Shown piece by piece: positions 46,736-58,440 of a stretch of DNA of 64,000 nt (its first letter is position 1; each line of letters begins with the position of its first letter). Source of the stretch: Cristatella mucedo (lineage: Eukaryota > Bryozoa > Phylactolaemata > Cristatellidae). A model generated the notes under the pieces. The model was not told where the DNA came from and ran no database searches. It saw nothing but the letters and a program-made list of their open reading frames with translations. The DNA lies in the NCBI GenBank assembly GCA_009760855.2, contig WPIO01000036.1, positions 3,554,501 to 3,618,500 of the forward strand, read 5' to 3'. Made by a program: the position numbers and the translations under genes.

Positions 46736-47690
46736 CCTTGAATTAAGGCTGCTGAAAGAGTTTATTAGCGGTCCCTGATTGACTGTACGGCGGCCAGGAA
46801 CCGCGTCAATCTCAACGATTTGAATGGAAGAGAGCCCGTCAATAGAAATCCCAAATGATTTCGAAGGAAAATCTCCTTGCCTATGAAAAGAAAGCCGCTA
46901 AATTTCAGCACCTCAACTCTGACGGGAAAACAGTTTACAACCAACCCTAGCAGATTTTATCAAATTAAGCTATTCAAAATATCTTTAAGAAATTTGAATT
47001 CAGTCACGTTACGCGTGCTCCCCAGAAGCCGACGGAAAGCACTCGCACCGGATGCTGCCGCACACCCTGCCGCGCGTTGCCCCGGTTCTCATCCTCATTC
47101 GTCGCCATTGTCAATGTCAGGAACAATGTGTAATCAATCGCACACGCCAACAGACCAAATGGGCAGCACACGGCTATTTATTAAGAAACTCGGTAAGCCG
47201 AGCGAGAGCCAGTGACCGCAATGACCGACCCGATGGCCCACGAGACTGGCGGCGCTCTCTCGCTAGAGGCGACTTTCACCAGAGTATGAAGCTTGCAGAG
47301 CACAGCTGACCTAATAAAAAAAGTTCATCCGAAAAATGTCTTGACAGCGAATTTAAAGTCTAGCTTTTTAATGGAACTGATAAATAAAAAGTGCAATTGC
47401 GCAATCATAAGATTCACTTTACATAATTCTAGCCACTTTCTAATAGTCGAACTAAGTAGGTCCAAGCAGAAGCACTATAGACGCACCGGAAGCGCCGGAC
47501 GCACCGGAAGTGCTGGGGCGACAGTAAAGGGGACCGCAGTGAGATCACAGAGCTCAATCTGCTGGAATGCCGTGACCGCCCTTCGAGCAACCCTTTTTAA
47601 GTTCGTAGTCCTGTGAAGCTCCAGCATTTCAATATCCATTTCGACTATGAGTACATATGCGAATAAGAAAAATTTCTCCCTCTTAACATC
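46736..47690. other. Spacer without recognised feature
   Basis: Frames of about 110 residues on the plus strand (46877-47215, 47293-47616) do not resemble known proteins. GGAAGCGCCGGACGCACCGG at about 47485 is a short local repeat. Confidence 0.4.
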
Positions 47691-47699
47691 TCTTGCAAG

Positions 47700-47820
47700 C
47701 TACCACTAACCGTTTGATCGTGGTTCCTTTACAGCATATGTGAAGAGCCTATACAGAGATTTAAGGGATGTGTGGGTGCTATACAAATGCGTTACTGTCA
47801 TTATTGTTACGTTTTGACAC
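47700..47820 (+). mobile_element. LINE-A2 3' tail
   Basis: TTCCTTTACAGCATATGTGA, CCTATACAGAGATTTAAG, GGTGCTATACAAATGCGTTA, then ATTATTG. Diverged tail-only copy. Confidence 0.7.
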
Positions 47821-48146
47821 TCACCATTGCTGTAGCTCTGTGGACCTACTATATAAATACATCACGAAGGACTCAAGGTACAAGAAATGCGACGTCAGGG
47901 ACGGCTAAACGGACTAACTAACAGACTTAATTATTAAACTAAAAAAGACCTCAACTTGTTTAGGCGTTGATTCTAAGCTATATAAGAATCTAAGCCTTAA
48001 ATAAATAAATAGCATAAATAAGTATAAATAGGCCTGATGTAAACCTTTGAATCTAAGCCTTAGATCAAGGCCAAAGTAGCTCAGAGACCTTCAAAGGACT
48101 ATTAACGTTTACGCGTCTGAAGAGCTTCGAAGCTAATTTCATATAC

Positions 48147-48186
48147 AACTAATACTAATATTACATTATTAATATTAGTATTAGTT
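48147..48186. repeat. Perfect 17-bp inverted repeat
   Basis: The arms AACTAATACTAATATTA (48147-48163) and its reverse complement (48170-48186) are separated by CATTAT. The AT-rich block is bordered by a direct repeat CTAATTTCATATA at 48133-48145 and 48215-48227. Confidence 0.9.
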
Positions 48187-48244
48187 AACATTATTGTATT
48201 AATATAATATTAAATACTAATTTCATATAAAACCTTTGGTCTTC

Positions 48245-48490
48245 GCCGCTATTCTGGGCTGGCTGTCTTTCATGATAGCAATGGATCCGAAACAAAAGGG
48301 ATGCGATGCGAGCAAAACGCACGTCACGTGATCATCGCAGACTGCGACGAGGAAAGAGAACAAACGATGAAGCCACCCAGTGTCGCACTGCCGAAACTCA
48401 ACGGAAACTTTTCGTATCGCAAACTCTACAAGGGAAAGGAAGAAGCCGAGGGTTCGAGTGCAAGTACGTCACCACACAGGTCGCGTGCTA
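48245..48490 (+). repeat. Unclassified dispersed repeat, copy 1
   Basis: It shares GTCTTTCATG, GCAATGGATC, GCGAGCA, then GACGAG and CACTGCCGAAACTCAACGGA with the antisense copy at 62050-62300. The open plus frame from 48301 reads MRCEQNARHVIIADCDEERE, and partial similarity in one frame (EQN, DxDE) is kept in the other copy, so an ancestral coding segment is possible. Confidence 0.55.
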
Positions 48491-48604
48491 TCGAGTCCTT
48501 GCCCGACAGTAGGCCTTGCTCACCAACTAGGCCCTGCTCAGTAGTAAATCAGAGATTACTGGGCCAGTTTCACTCGTATTTTGAAGGACTGCTAGCCACT
48601 TGCA

Positions 48605-49193
48605 TAATGTAATGTAATGTATCTCCGTCTGTGATTCCAAAAACCAACAAAGACACAGTGGGTGTTACGCAGGCGAGTTTTCTACGGCTCACTCACAGCC
48701 TAAGCGGCTTTCGGTATGCATTCGGTAGCCAATCGACTTCATCTCACGCAGCAAAGAGAAAGTGAGAAGCATAGCAGAGTCAGGAGAGCAGTTGAGGTAG
48801 TGAACAGCATGGAAGTAACCGCTCAGGACCAATGGAAAGGATGTGCCACATTCGGCAGCAGGAGAGTAAATGTAGTTGCATAAGAGTTGTGGAAGCGAGT
48901 TTCACAGTCAAGGACTTTCAGAGCAAAAGCTTTTGTCGCTAACGGTCTTTAAGCGAAGGAATTAAATAGCTACTTTCTTGTCCACAGAGGACCCGAGGGC
49001 TCCGGATATCCGAAACTGGTGCAGCAGTTTACTACGCATGAAGGAGCCAAGCTGTGGCGGGCCGTGTGGGTCAGAGTAAGAACTTTTCTCTGGATCCGCT
49101 GATCGACCGGCAGCCATCCTAGCTCGTTTAGCCAAGTAAACACATGGTTAAACCTCTGGTATTTGCAAACTAGCCTTTCAGCCGTATTCATAG
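48605..49193 (-). mobile_element. LINE-B, longer 3' copy
   Basis: Antisense end (AATGTAATGTAATGTATCTC), 3'UTR, then C-terminal coding part with RLVCKYQRFNHVF, LGWLPVDQRIQRKVLTLTHT in frame 49191-48970. Confidence 0.9.
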
Positions 49194-49226
49194 CCAGCCT
49201 GCAGTGGCCTAGTGGCTTTCATAGGT

Positions 49227-49408
49227 GGCTTCTATTCTAGCTTTCTATTCTAAATTTTTATTTTAAATTTCTATTCTAAATTTCTATTCTAACTTTCTAT
49301 TCTAAATTTCTATTTTAAATTTCTATTCTAACTTTCTATTCTAACTTTCTATTCTAAATTTCTATTCTAAAATTATATTCTACATTTCTATTCTAAAATT
49401 ATATTCTG
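49227..49408 (+). repeat. 13-bp tandem repeat, about 14 units
   Basis: Units of CTTTCTATTCTAA and ATTTCTATTCTAA alternate irregularly; the last units change to AAATTATATTCTA. Confidence 0.92.
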
Positions 49409-49752
49409 TTCGGGCATCAAAGGAGCTAGCTAAATCTTTTGCAAGCCACCGTAAAAGACATGACTCCTAGTCGTAGATAGGGCTCAGACGCGATGGCTAG
49501 CTCTGGAAGCAGTCTCCTTAACGAAGCTTTCAAAATTTAGTCTGCTGTCGAAGACGAAACCTGAATTCCAAGCGCATGGTGATGGTCGCACGACAACACC
49601 AATGGTCGCACAACAGCATCACCTATTAAAAGAGCCGATTGATCGCCCGGCCGCCACGGCTCCGATGCTGCTGCTGGTTGCCAATCCTGATGGTCATGCA
49701 AAATTGTCTTTCACTCAGCTTTCTCTCTGTTCTTCCACCTGTACAAGCCCGG

Positions 49753-49972
<220 letters not shown>

Positions 49973-50089
49973 CGCCACCTCGCGGCGGAGTTTCCTGTTT
50001 TCATTGAGAAATGGATTTGGTTTGAGACTCTTTAGCGGCGGATTACCTTAGTGCATCCGAGACCATGGTAGTTTCACCAATAGGGAATA

Positions 50090-50178
50090 TATTTAGCAAT
50101 GCTTCCTATACAGCATCTGTAAATTGTCTAGAAAGAGATTCAGTTCTCTAAGGGGGCTATACTAATGTATGTATGTAT

Positions 50179-50212
<34 letters not shown>

Positions 50213-50215
50213 GAA
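50090..50215 (+). mobile_element. LINE-A2 3' tail
   Basis: TTCCTATACAGCATCTGTAA, GTCTAGAAAGAGATTCAG, GGGCTATACTAATG, then a long ATT repeat with GTAT units before it. Confidence 0.82.
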
Positions 50216-50394
50216 GGTTAGCATTGTTATAGCAGATATTTTATTAGTTCACTCGGATTTTTCTTTGGCTCCGGCCTGCCCATCGGAGTTACTTGCTCTC
50301 GTAGCACCCAACCCTCTGTCCGGGTGGGGGGGTCAAACAAGCATCGATCCTATCGCTATCTGTGCACCTGAAGCTCTCCACCCAACTGAGGGCA

Positions 50395-50402
50395 AAACGG
50401 GC

Positions 50403-50434
<32 letters not shown>

Positions 50435-50722
50435 AGAAAGAGACAGACAGACAGAGATATAGCGAGACAGAGACAGAGACAGAGAGAAAGACAGAGGCAG
50501 AGAGAAAGACAGAGAGAGATAGCGAGACAGAAAGACAGAGAGAGATAGCGAGACAGAGAGAGATAGCGATGCAGAGACAGGGAGAGAGAGACAGAGACAT
50601 AGAGAGACAGAGAGACAGAGAGATAGCGAGGCAGAGACGGGGAGAGAGGGAGAGACAGGGAGAGGGTGAGAGACAGAAAGCAAAAGAGACGGAGAGTAGG
50701 AGAGAGAGAGAGAGCAAGAGAA
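50395..50722 (+). repeat. (GA)n / GACA microsatellite, left block
   Basis: About 325 purine-rich bases of GAGA and CAGAGA with ATAGCGAGACAGA repeats (about 50458-50570). Confidence 0.93.
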
Positions 50723-51690
50723 TAATAATAATAATAATAATAATAATATTGCACTTGATAAAGCGCCCTCAGAGAACATAATCTCTTTCTAGGCGCTTTA
50801 CATTTGCTGCAAAGTGATACGCAATAGAATAGTAAGTAAAATCATGCTTGAAAAACAAACAAAATGAATAACATGGTTAGGGGTTACATGCACTGGGTCA
50901 GCATGCAAATGTGGTTAGTGGCAGCATGAACAGTGTCAGCACGCATAAGCACATCGAGGACGAATCACAAGGACCCACTAAATGCTGTCCTAAATAGGTA
51001 TGTTTTTAAGTTTTTTTTAAATGTGGTCAGGTCAGGTGATGTTCTGATGCAGGTCGGGAGGGAGTTCCAGGCTGTGGGAGCATACGAGCTAAATGCACGG
51101 TCTCCAAAGGATTTAAGGTTTGTACGAGGTATTTCTAGACTGTTGGATTCCGAAAAGCGAGTGGTACGATGCTTTGCCTGATGGGGTAGTGTATCTGAAA
51201 GATAGGCTGGAGCCATAGAATGAAGAGACCTAAAAGTGAGCGACAAAACCTTGAAGTCAATCCGTTGCTTGACTGGTAACCAGTGCAGGTCGGCGAGAAG
51301 TGGAGTAATGTGGCAACTGCGACGCTCACGACAGACAAGCCTAGCTGCAGAGTTTTGCACCAGCTGCAATCGCCTGATCGCACATGCTGGTAGGCCAGTA
51401 AGCAGTGAGTTGCAGAAGTCGAGACGAGATGTCACGAATGCATGGACCAACTTGGACGTGGTATCCTTATCTAAACAAGCCCTAATTTTAGCAATGTTAT
51501 GAAGCTGAAAATAGGCTGATTTGACTGTGGAGCTGATGTGGTCGTCTAACGAGAGGTCGCTTTGGAATATGACACCTAGATTTCGAGCTGATGCAACTGG
51601 AGATATGCTGGCAGAGCCAATTTTGAAAGTCAGCCTTTCCAATTTCTGAATAACACTGGGTTTGCCCATAACTAGTAAGTTAGTTTTATC
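50723..51690 (-). mobile_element. LINE-A1 fragment, C-terminus and tail, within GA repeat
   Basis: Antisense ATT repeats (50722-50749), hairpin, 3'UTR and an intact C-terminal frame of about 240 residues back to DDKTNLLVMGKP at 51690. The copy is close to the 5491-8370 element. At both ends the flank is a GA-rich tract. Confidence 0.92.
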
Positions 51691-51972
<282 letters not shown>

Positions 51973-52024
51973 TCTCGCTGCTCAGATGCATCTGCTCTAT
52001 CCACGAAATCTTTCACCACGCCCC

Positions 52025-52105
52025 CTTTTCTGTCTAGACGCAGTGCTCTAGAAAAAGGCGATTCAGTTCTCTTTAGGAGCTATGCAAACGCTCCTTTATT
52101 ATTAC
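52025..52105 (+). mobile_element. LINE-A2 / SINE-1-type tail
   Basis: CTAGAAAAAGGCGATTCAGT, TCTCTTTAGGAGCTATGCAA, then TTATTATTAC. Tail only. Confidence 0.6.
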
Positions 52106-52399
52106 ACTGGTCGCACATTGTGTACGTGTGCCTTTGAGCCAAACAGGTGGACTGCTCGTCCGACAACAGCGCTCAATGAAGCAGTGGCTTCTGGAAGTGC
52201 GCTCGAAGCAATCGGTGCTGTGTGTGGTTGGCATTGCCGGGGAGGGTTGTTGTTTATACTCCTAACGTCAACATTTGGACAAATTATACTCATGGTAACG
52301 GCGATCGGGGCATGAATGGCTGAGGGTCCAATTAGGCCGACGAATTGAAAGTGCTGTGGCGGATGTTAGATCGGGTCCTCTCCAGAATTCCGATCCAGA

Positions 52400-54425
52400 C
52401 TTCCTTACACAAATAATTACAAATGCACAATCCAAAAATGCTTATGTATACCATCAACCATCTCCTTAACCGCACCTAAGTCAGCTCCTTACCAAGCGAT
52501 CCGTGTGGTGACCTTGTGATGACCTTACCAATGGCTTCTCCAGCTTCTTTGTCAGATAGACAAGATCAAAGATTTCAACACCTAGCATGGCAGCGTCCCT
52601 TCTGGACTCCTGTACCTCAAATACATCAACACATGACTCGTGTCCATCGATTCCGTGCACTAACACGATGCCTACATTTAAGGAGGCCACGAGTGACCTT
52701 ATCCTAAAATTTATCTTCCAGTCAAAGAAGACTACTAGTCCTCATGACCCTATTCCTAGTGTCCTACTTCTACGATACCTAGATCAGCTGCTGCAATGGA
52801 TAACTAACATAACATATGTGTCCTTAGCTTCAGGTCATATCCCTGCACCTTTCAAAAAGGCTGTTATGAGGCCACTAATTAAGAAAGCAATGCTAGACCA
52901 AGAGGACTTGAGCAGCTTCTGTCAGGACTACCGTCTCCCCTTCCAATCCAAGACACTAGAACGAGTTATGGCAGATTAACTGAACACTTAAATTGAGACC
53001 TCAAACCTAGCTCCAGTCTGGGCTTAGAGATAATCGCTGCACAAAGTCGGTATTGCTGAGGGCGTATAAAGACCTTCTCATGAGTGCAGACTTGAGTAAA
53101 GTCTCTCTGCTTGTTCTGCGTGATCTTTCGGTAGCATTTGATACTATCGATCACAAAGTCCTTCTTGTGCGTCTCGAATCTCGCCTGTGCATAACTGGCA
53201 ATGCCCTGAAATTGTTCAGGTCCTATTTCAGTAGGAGACTCCAGAGTATTGTTGTGAACGGAACAACTTCATCCGAGGAAGCACTTAAGTACGGGAGGGG
53301 AGGTACTTCGTGGCTCTGTGCTCGATCCACTTCTTTTCACAGTCTATACTTTCCCTCTTACGATGTGATTGCCAAGCACTATGTTGGCTTTCACTTCTAT
53401 GCAGATGACACTCAGTTGCACCTTTGCTTTGATCCCTGCCAGCCCTCGACCACGTCGAATTCTCTACACACCATTGCTATATGTATTGATGACATCCGCA
53501 TATGAGTGGCAGCAAACTTTCTTAAACTGAATGATGACAAAAACAGCTTACTAGTTATAGGCAAATCAAGTGTGATTCAGAAATTCGAAAAGCTAACGCT
53601 CAAAATCGGCTCCATCAGCGTATCTCATGTTTAATCTGCATGAAATCTGTATTTCTTGTTCCAAAGTGACCTTTCTTAGACTACCACATCAGCGCCACAG
53701 TCAAGTCTGCCTACTTTCAGCAGCATAACAAAGCCGAAATTTGGGCTTGTTTAGGCGGAGATACTACATCTAAACTATTCCATGCATTTGTGTCATCCCG
53801 TCTTGTCTTCTGTAACTCACTGCTTGTTCGTCTCCGTGCGTGTGCAATCAGGCGCTCACAGTTGGTGCAAAACTCTTCAGCTAGGCTCGCCTGTCGTGTG
53901 CGTCGCAATTGCCACATCACCCACTTCTCGCCGATCTGCATTGGCTCCCAATCAAGCAGCACGTCAACTTCAAGGTTCTGTCACTTACTTTTAGGTCCCT
54001 TCATTCTCTAGCTCCAGCCTACTTATCAGAACTGCTCCCCAACCGGTGAAGAATCGTAAAATCCACAGCTCTGACTCGAATCGTTTAACCATACCTCGTT
54101 CGAACCTCAAACCGTTGGAGGCCGTGCCTCTAGTTCCTATGCTCTCAAAGCCTGGAACTCACTACCGACGCACGTCACAACGTCCCCGTACCCTGACGTT
54201 ATGAAATTTAAAAAGAAGCTTGAAACGCACCAGTTTATTTTAGCATTTGGTGGATCTTTGTAATTTATTCTTGTGCGCATGTACCTGCCTACACTCTGCC
54301 TACTGCTTGCTGTTGCTACCATTAATCGTTTGGTAATAATTTCTACACAGCACCTGTAAAGTGCCTAGAAAGAGATTCAGTTCTCCGAGGACGCTATGCA
54401 AATATATTATTATAATAATTATTAC
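52400..54425 (+). mobile_element. LINE-A2, long degraded copy
   Basis: The order of the 5491-8370 element is kept: AQSKNAYVYHQPSP-like start, SDLILKFIFQSKKTTSPHDP, FKKAVMRPLIKKAMLDQEDL, LLVLRDLSVAFDTIDHKVLL (53106-53160), [16 protein letters not shown] (about 53390-53440), C-terminal VLSS-LVFCNSLL and the A2 tail (GTGCCTAGAAAGAGATTCAG, ATTATTATAATAATTATTAC). Several frame shifts and stops; the stretch at 52980-53050 has a deletion. Confidence 0.9.
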
Positions 54426-54779
54426 ACAAAGTAAGCTTTCAACTGCTCTGGAATGTCATCTACGACTGCTCACCACTCCTGCTACAATCCTATTAGTCGG
54501 CAGCCTGGGCCACCGCAAGTTCCCGCTCGAGTGTGCCGCTGCCGTTTGGATCGGTTCTAATAAAGTAAAGACGTAAAGGCCAGTCGATTCAACCGCCACG
54601 TTTACACAGCTCCAGGAGAGTCTCTGGCGGCTATCGCTCTCGTTTTCGGCAGGCACTCGCCCAAGCCGTAGGCTAATATTAGTTATATTCTCGTGACAGT
54701 TGCTAAATGAATCGCACACACCGGATGACCGTCGGTTTCCACGAGCGTATGTGGGGATAGGGGCGTGGCAGACCCTGGC

Positions 54780-55600
54780 AGACCCTTGAACCTTCGCTAA
54801 CGCGGCCAGTCTGCGGGCGGACAGGCCGACGCCCCGACTCAAGCTCTTCGGAACTCCCGGCGATTGGTCGCCTCTGCCGCCTCGATCTCAGGGACCCCTC
54901 CTCCTCCTTCTCCTCCTGAGTCCTCAATCCTGGTTAGACTCGTGCAGGTTTCGAATGCCTCGCCCCTGCGCCGCCCAGCGCTCGCACACCCGAGGGCGAG
55001 GCAGCCTCGATCCCGAATCCTGCGCGGGCCTTCGCAGCGAGCAGCTCGGACCGAGTTCGCTCGGTCGCTGCTCGCTGAGCTCTGTGCGTTGCCCAAATTT
55101 CCCCAAGGCAAACGCCCGACTTTCTTCGCTCTCACGACGCGATTTCGTTGTTTCGCGAGAGAGCGCTCGCTGAACAGTGAGCGTCCGGCACACGCTGCTG
55201 CGGTCTCGCGACAATGTGGGCACGAACCCGGTTCGACGCGATTATCGATCGAAACGTGGAGCGTAGTCTGACGGCTTGGAGCTTGGCGCGCGCGGTTTTC
55301 CGCTTCGATGGTCCGCGGCGGCCACGGCCGGCGGCGCGGCGCCGGCGTTCCAATCGATCGCTCTTCCGGTCGGCGTAGGACCGCGGCGATCCGGATTCCA
55401 TTTCCACCACGTCGACGAGTGCAAGTGGGCGTGGGCGAGCCTGACCTCTCGGCAGTGCGGACTCTGCCGGCGCACTCCGCCAGGAATCTTCTCGGCTGGC
55501 CAAACCTGCGAGCGCGAGGGCGTCCGGAGTGTGAAAGAAGCGCGAGAGGTCGGCGAGCAGGGTCAACGCGACAAATAGTAAACGCTTGCACTGCACTCTA
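54780..55600. other. GC- and CpG-rich stretch, no recognised gene
   Basis: By eye far richer in CpG than its surroundings. Open frames up to 250 residues lie on both strands, with high Arg, Ala and Pro, and look like a GC effect. It could be a CpG-island promoter of a gene not visible here. Confidence 0.4.
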
Positions 55601-56120
55601 AGAAGTAAATCTCAGTCAAGGCGCGGCAGAACTGCTAGACCTCAGAATGATTGCCGCTGATAACTGGCGAAGACTTTTTGGCGGCCTGGACAGCTGAATT
55701 TGAAATACAAGCGCGCAAGCAGTTTCGAAGATGGCGGGCTCTAGAAAGGCTTTAGCGTCTCCCCCCCACCCACTCCCACCCAAAAATATACGATTCGAGA
55801 CCTGAGCGCGGAAGGACTGAACGCCGCGAAGGGGTGAAGGCCTCGCAAGCGTGGAGGCCGCACGAAGGCCCTTCCTCCTGGAGGCTTCCGCCTGCGTAGG
55901 CAGACCCGGAAGCTATACTGCTCGCCAAGGTCGGGGGTCGCCGTTCGGCGGGCAGTATATGCCCCGCACCCACAAATATGAGTCCTCCTCTCGAAAGACG
56001 AAAGCGAAGTAGCCTCGTCTGAAATACAGTTCGGAAACCTTGCGACTCTAAAAGTAACATAGTTCTTGGGCAGCGGTTTCATCTTTCCTCTCCGGCTGCC
56101 GATTAATGGCGGCAAGAGAA
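55601..56120. other. No recognisable feature
   Basis: GC-leaning sequence with short frames only. Confidence 0.4.
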
Positions 56121-56124
56121 ACGC

Positions 56125-56185
56125 AAGTCTTCGGTATAGCGCCCTAAGAGAAGAGATTCTCCATTCAGGTGCTTTACAGCTCACT
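56125..56185 (-). mobile_element. SINE-1 / LINE-A tail fragment
   Basis: GTATAGCGCCCTAAGAGAAG, then TCTCCATTCAGGTGCTTTAC; the rest is missing. Confidence 0.55.
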
Positions 56186-56349
56186 TCAACAGAGGCGACG
56201 ACAAAGAGGTTACGTGACAACCAAGACGTCGCGCTTAGGCGAGCGCTAATCCGCACCCACGGATATCACGGGAGCCTCCAACTTTGCTTCAATTTCTATA
56301 ACTTCCTTCGCACCGTCATTCGCCGATACTTACGTCTTACTTACAAAAT

Positions 56350-56450
56350 AATTAGCTGATTTAACAGCCTCATTTCTGTAGCAGCAGAAGATAACCTTCC
56401 CGGCCATCACCAGCGCTTCGAGTGGGTCACTGACCCCTCCCTCAATTGCC
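56350..56450 (-). mobile_element. SINE-2 tail and body
   Basis: GCTGATTTAACAGCCTCATT, GCAGCAGAAGATAACC and ATCACCAGCGCTTCGAGTGG match the antisense tail and body; no tRNA-like head. Confidence 0.65.
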
Positions 56451-57200
56451 ACTACTTCTGCTGTTTCACACTTTTCCTTCTTTGCTTGAACTGAAGGCTT
56501 CAACCGACTGCTAACCGATTAAGCAACAAAAACTATTTCGAGCTTTCAGTGATCTCCAGCAAACTCTGCCCGATAACACCTGCTCTTAGCTTTAATGGCT
56601 GTTTTGGGTTACGTATCGACATAAACTTAGATATAGATACCTACATGTATCACAATTTAACATCAATTATCCTAGATCCCCTAAAATTAAAATTTCAGCC
56701 AGTTTTCCATTGAATTTAAATGTGAAATATCATCGGCCAGCCTTTACGGCACAATCAACCTTTTCGTTTACGGTTGCTGAGGCCAATTTTAGTCAGGACG
56801 TAAAAATAAATTAATATCACTGATAAATAAAATTAACTTAAAAAACTAATTAATTTGAAAATAAATTAATATCACTGATTAAAGATCACTGACTCTGAAA
56901 CACTACTGCAGAGACAGCTGCAAAAGCGGTTGCAGTTTATAATGTAATTTTGTTATGCTTACATTACAATTATTTCAAAAGTATAGAGTTGAACAAAGGA
57001 CTATTTAGCTACGCTGCTGTCCATACACACTATGGACACCTTGTACTTGACATGTCCGTGTATGTTCTTGTGTGTGTATGCGTGTGCGCGAGTATATTTT
57101 TTGTGCATGTGTGCACGCAAATTTCTTTGCGCTTAGTGAATTTTATTACAGATCAATCCGCTTTGATTATTCTGGCCAGTGACTTATTTTCTGACGTGGT
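56451..57200. other. AT-rich spacer
   Basis: Contains a local repeat: AAATAAATTAATATCACTGA occurs at about 56805-56824 and again at about 56862-56880. Nothing else is seen. Confidence 0.5.
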
Positions 57201-57204
57201 TAAT

Positions 57205-57300
57205 AGTAATAATAATAATAGCACACTTAATAAAGCGCTCTCAGAGACCTCAATATCTCTTTGGGCCCTTTACATTTGCTGCAAAGGAAACACGATGGTT
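57205..57300 (-). mobile_element. LINE-A1 3' tail
   Basis: AATAATAATAATAGCACACT, AAAGCGCTCTCAGAGACCTC and CATTTGCTGCAAAGGAAACA. Confidence 0.8.
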
Positions 57301-57394
57301 TAAAATTAAAAGATTTTGCCATTATTATATTTCCTGCGCAAAGAAAGAGATATAGTTATTTTAGAATGCTAAAGAGTTAGTACATAAAGTAATT

Positions 57395-57475
57395 AGTACT
57401 CTAAATAGTAGTTGGCTCAATGAGAGAACTAAATATTTTTCTAGGTGCTTTACTGGTGATAAAAAGATAGTACGC
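57395..57475 (-). mobile_element. LINE-A tail, eroded
   Basis: AATGAGAGAACTAAATATTT, then TTCTAGGTGCTTTACTGG, a weak match to the hairpin region. Confidence 0.4.
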
Positions 57476-57479
57476 CATG

Positions 57480-58145
57480 TGACAAATATTAACACTATTG
57501 AAGACCCATTCAGAATCGTAGGATATGACGACGTTTGGTGACGCTGGTCCGTGAATTTTAAAACCATAGATCGTGATTATAAGGTATTGTGTCATAAACT
57601 CGTATATGGCAGAGGCAAACGATCTAGGCGAATTGTAAAGAGCGTATGCGTTGAAGTTGCTGTTGCCTGGGAAATCTGGATTTCTGACAAAATTCAAAAC
57701 AAATTAGGGTAATTGATGATGTGATATGTTTGATTCTTCTAGTATAAATTTTTTTCTTTGCAATGGCGATATTTAAATTTGCTTTTTGGGGACTTGTCGC
57801 CGTCGAAGTTGAGGAAATGTCAAAATTGGCTTCGAACATTTATGAGGCTAACACTACGAATCTCATCTGCGTTCACATTAAAGCTGCCGTGATCGAAAAA
57901 CCTGAAGAACCTTTCGGAATGTTGACGATGCCGTCTGTTCGTCAAGTCACGGAAAGCGCGACGCTCTTTGGTTTCCTATTTGATCTCTTTCTGCATCTGC
58001 GTCGGACGAGCTAACTTGGCGCCGGCTCTATTCCCAATCGTTGGTCAGCGCCGGCCAGTGAATCAGCTGGGAGCTGCAGTTTGCTTCACTTCCGTTTACG
58101 GAACTCCCGTACTATCCTCCACAATTTTAAGGGTTTGTGCACAAT
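57480..58145. other. No recognised feature
   Basis: A plus frame of 83 residues at 57763-58014 and overlapping minus frames show no family resemblance. Confidence 0.4.
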
Positions 58146-58149
58146 TACA

Positions 58150-58440
58150 GTGAGCGTGAGCACCCAAATGACAATGTATACGGAGTGCGAAAATTCCGCA
58201 AGGAACAGCTGTATTTTAGCTTAATTTTAAATGTCGCTAGATCTTCAGAGGATGTCGCCATACCAGCTGGTGGTTAGTTCTAGGCTTTGGGAGCGTACGA
58301 ACTGTAGGCGCGGCCTCCAAGGAATGTGCTGGAGTCAGAGGAACCGGAAGCCTTACGATCTGAAGCCTGAGGGTGAAACGTTTTGGATAGGCACGCCGCA
58401 GCGAGATAATGAATGGACCAAGAAGTGAAGGGCGTGACCT
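58150..58440 (-). mobile_element. LINE-A 3'UTR and C-terminus, old
   Basis: TTAATTTTAAATGTCGCTAG, TTCTAGGCTTTGGGAGCGTA and CGGCCTCCAAGGA match the antisense C-terminal part. Confidence 0.6.

Noticed and set aside
54839-55591. 250-codon minus frame rich in Arg
   Set aside because: Overlapping frames on the other strand are similar in length; the pattern is expected in GC-rich DNA. No domain seen.
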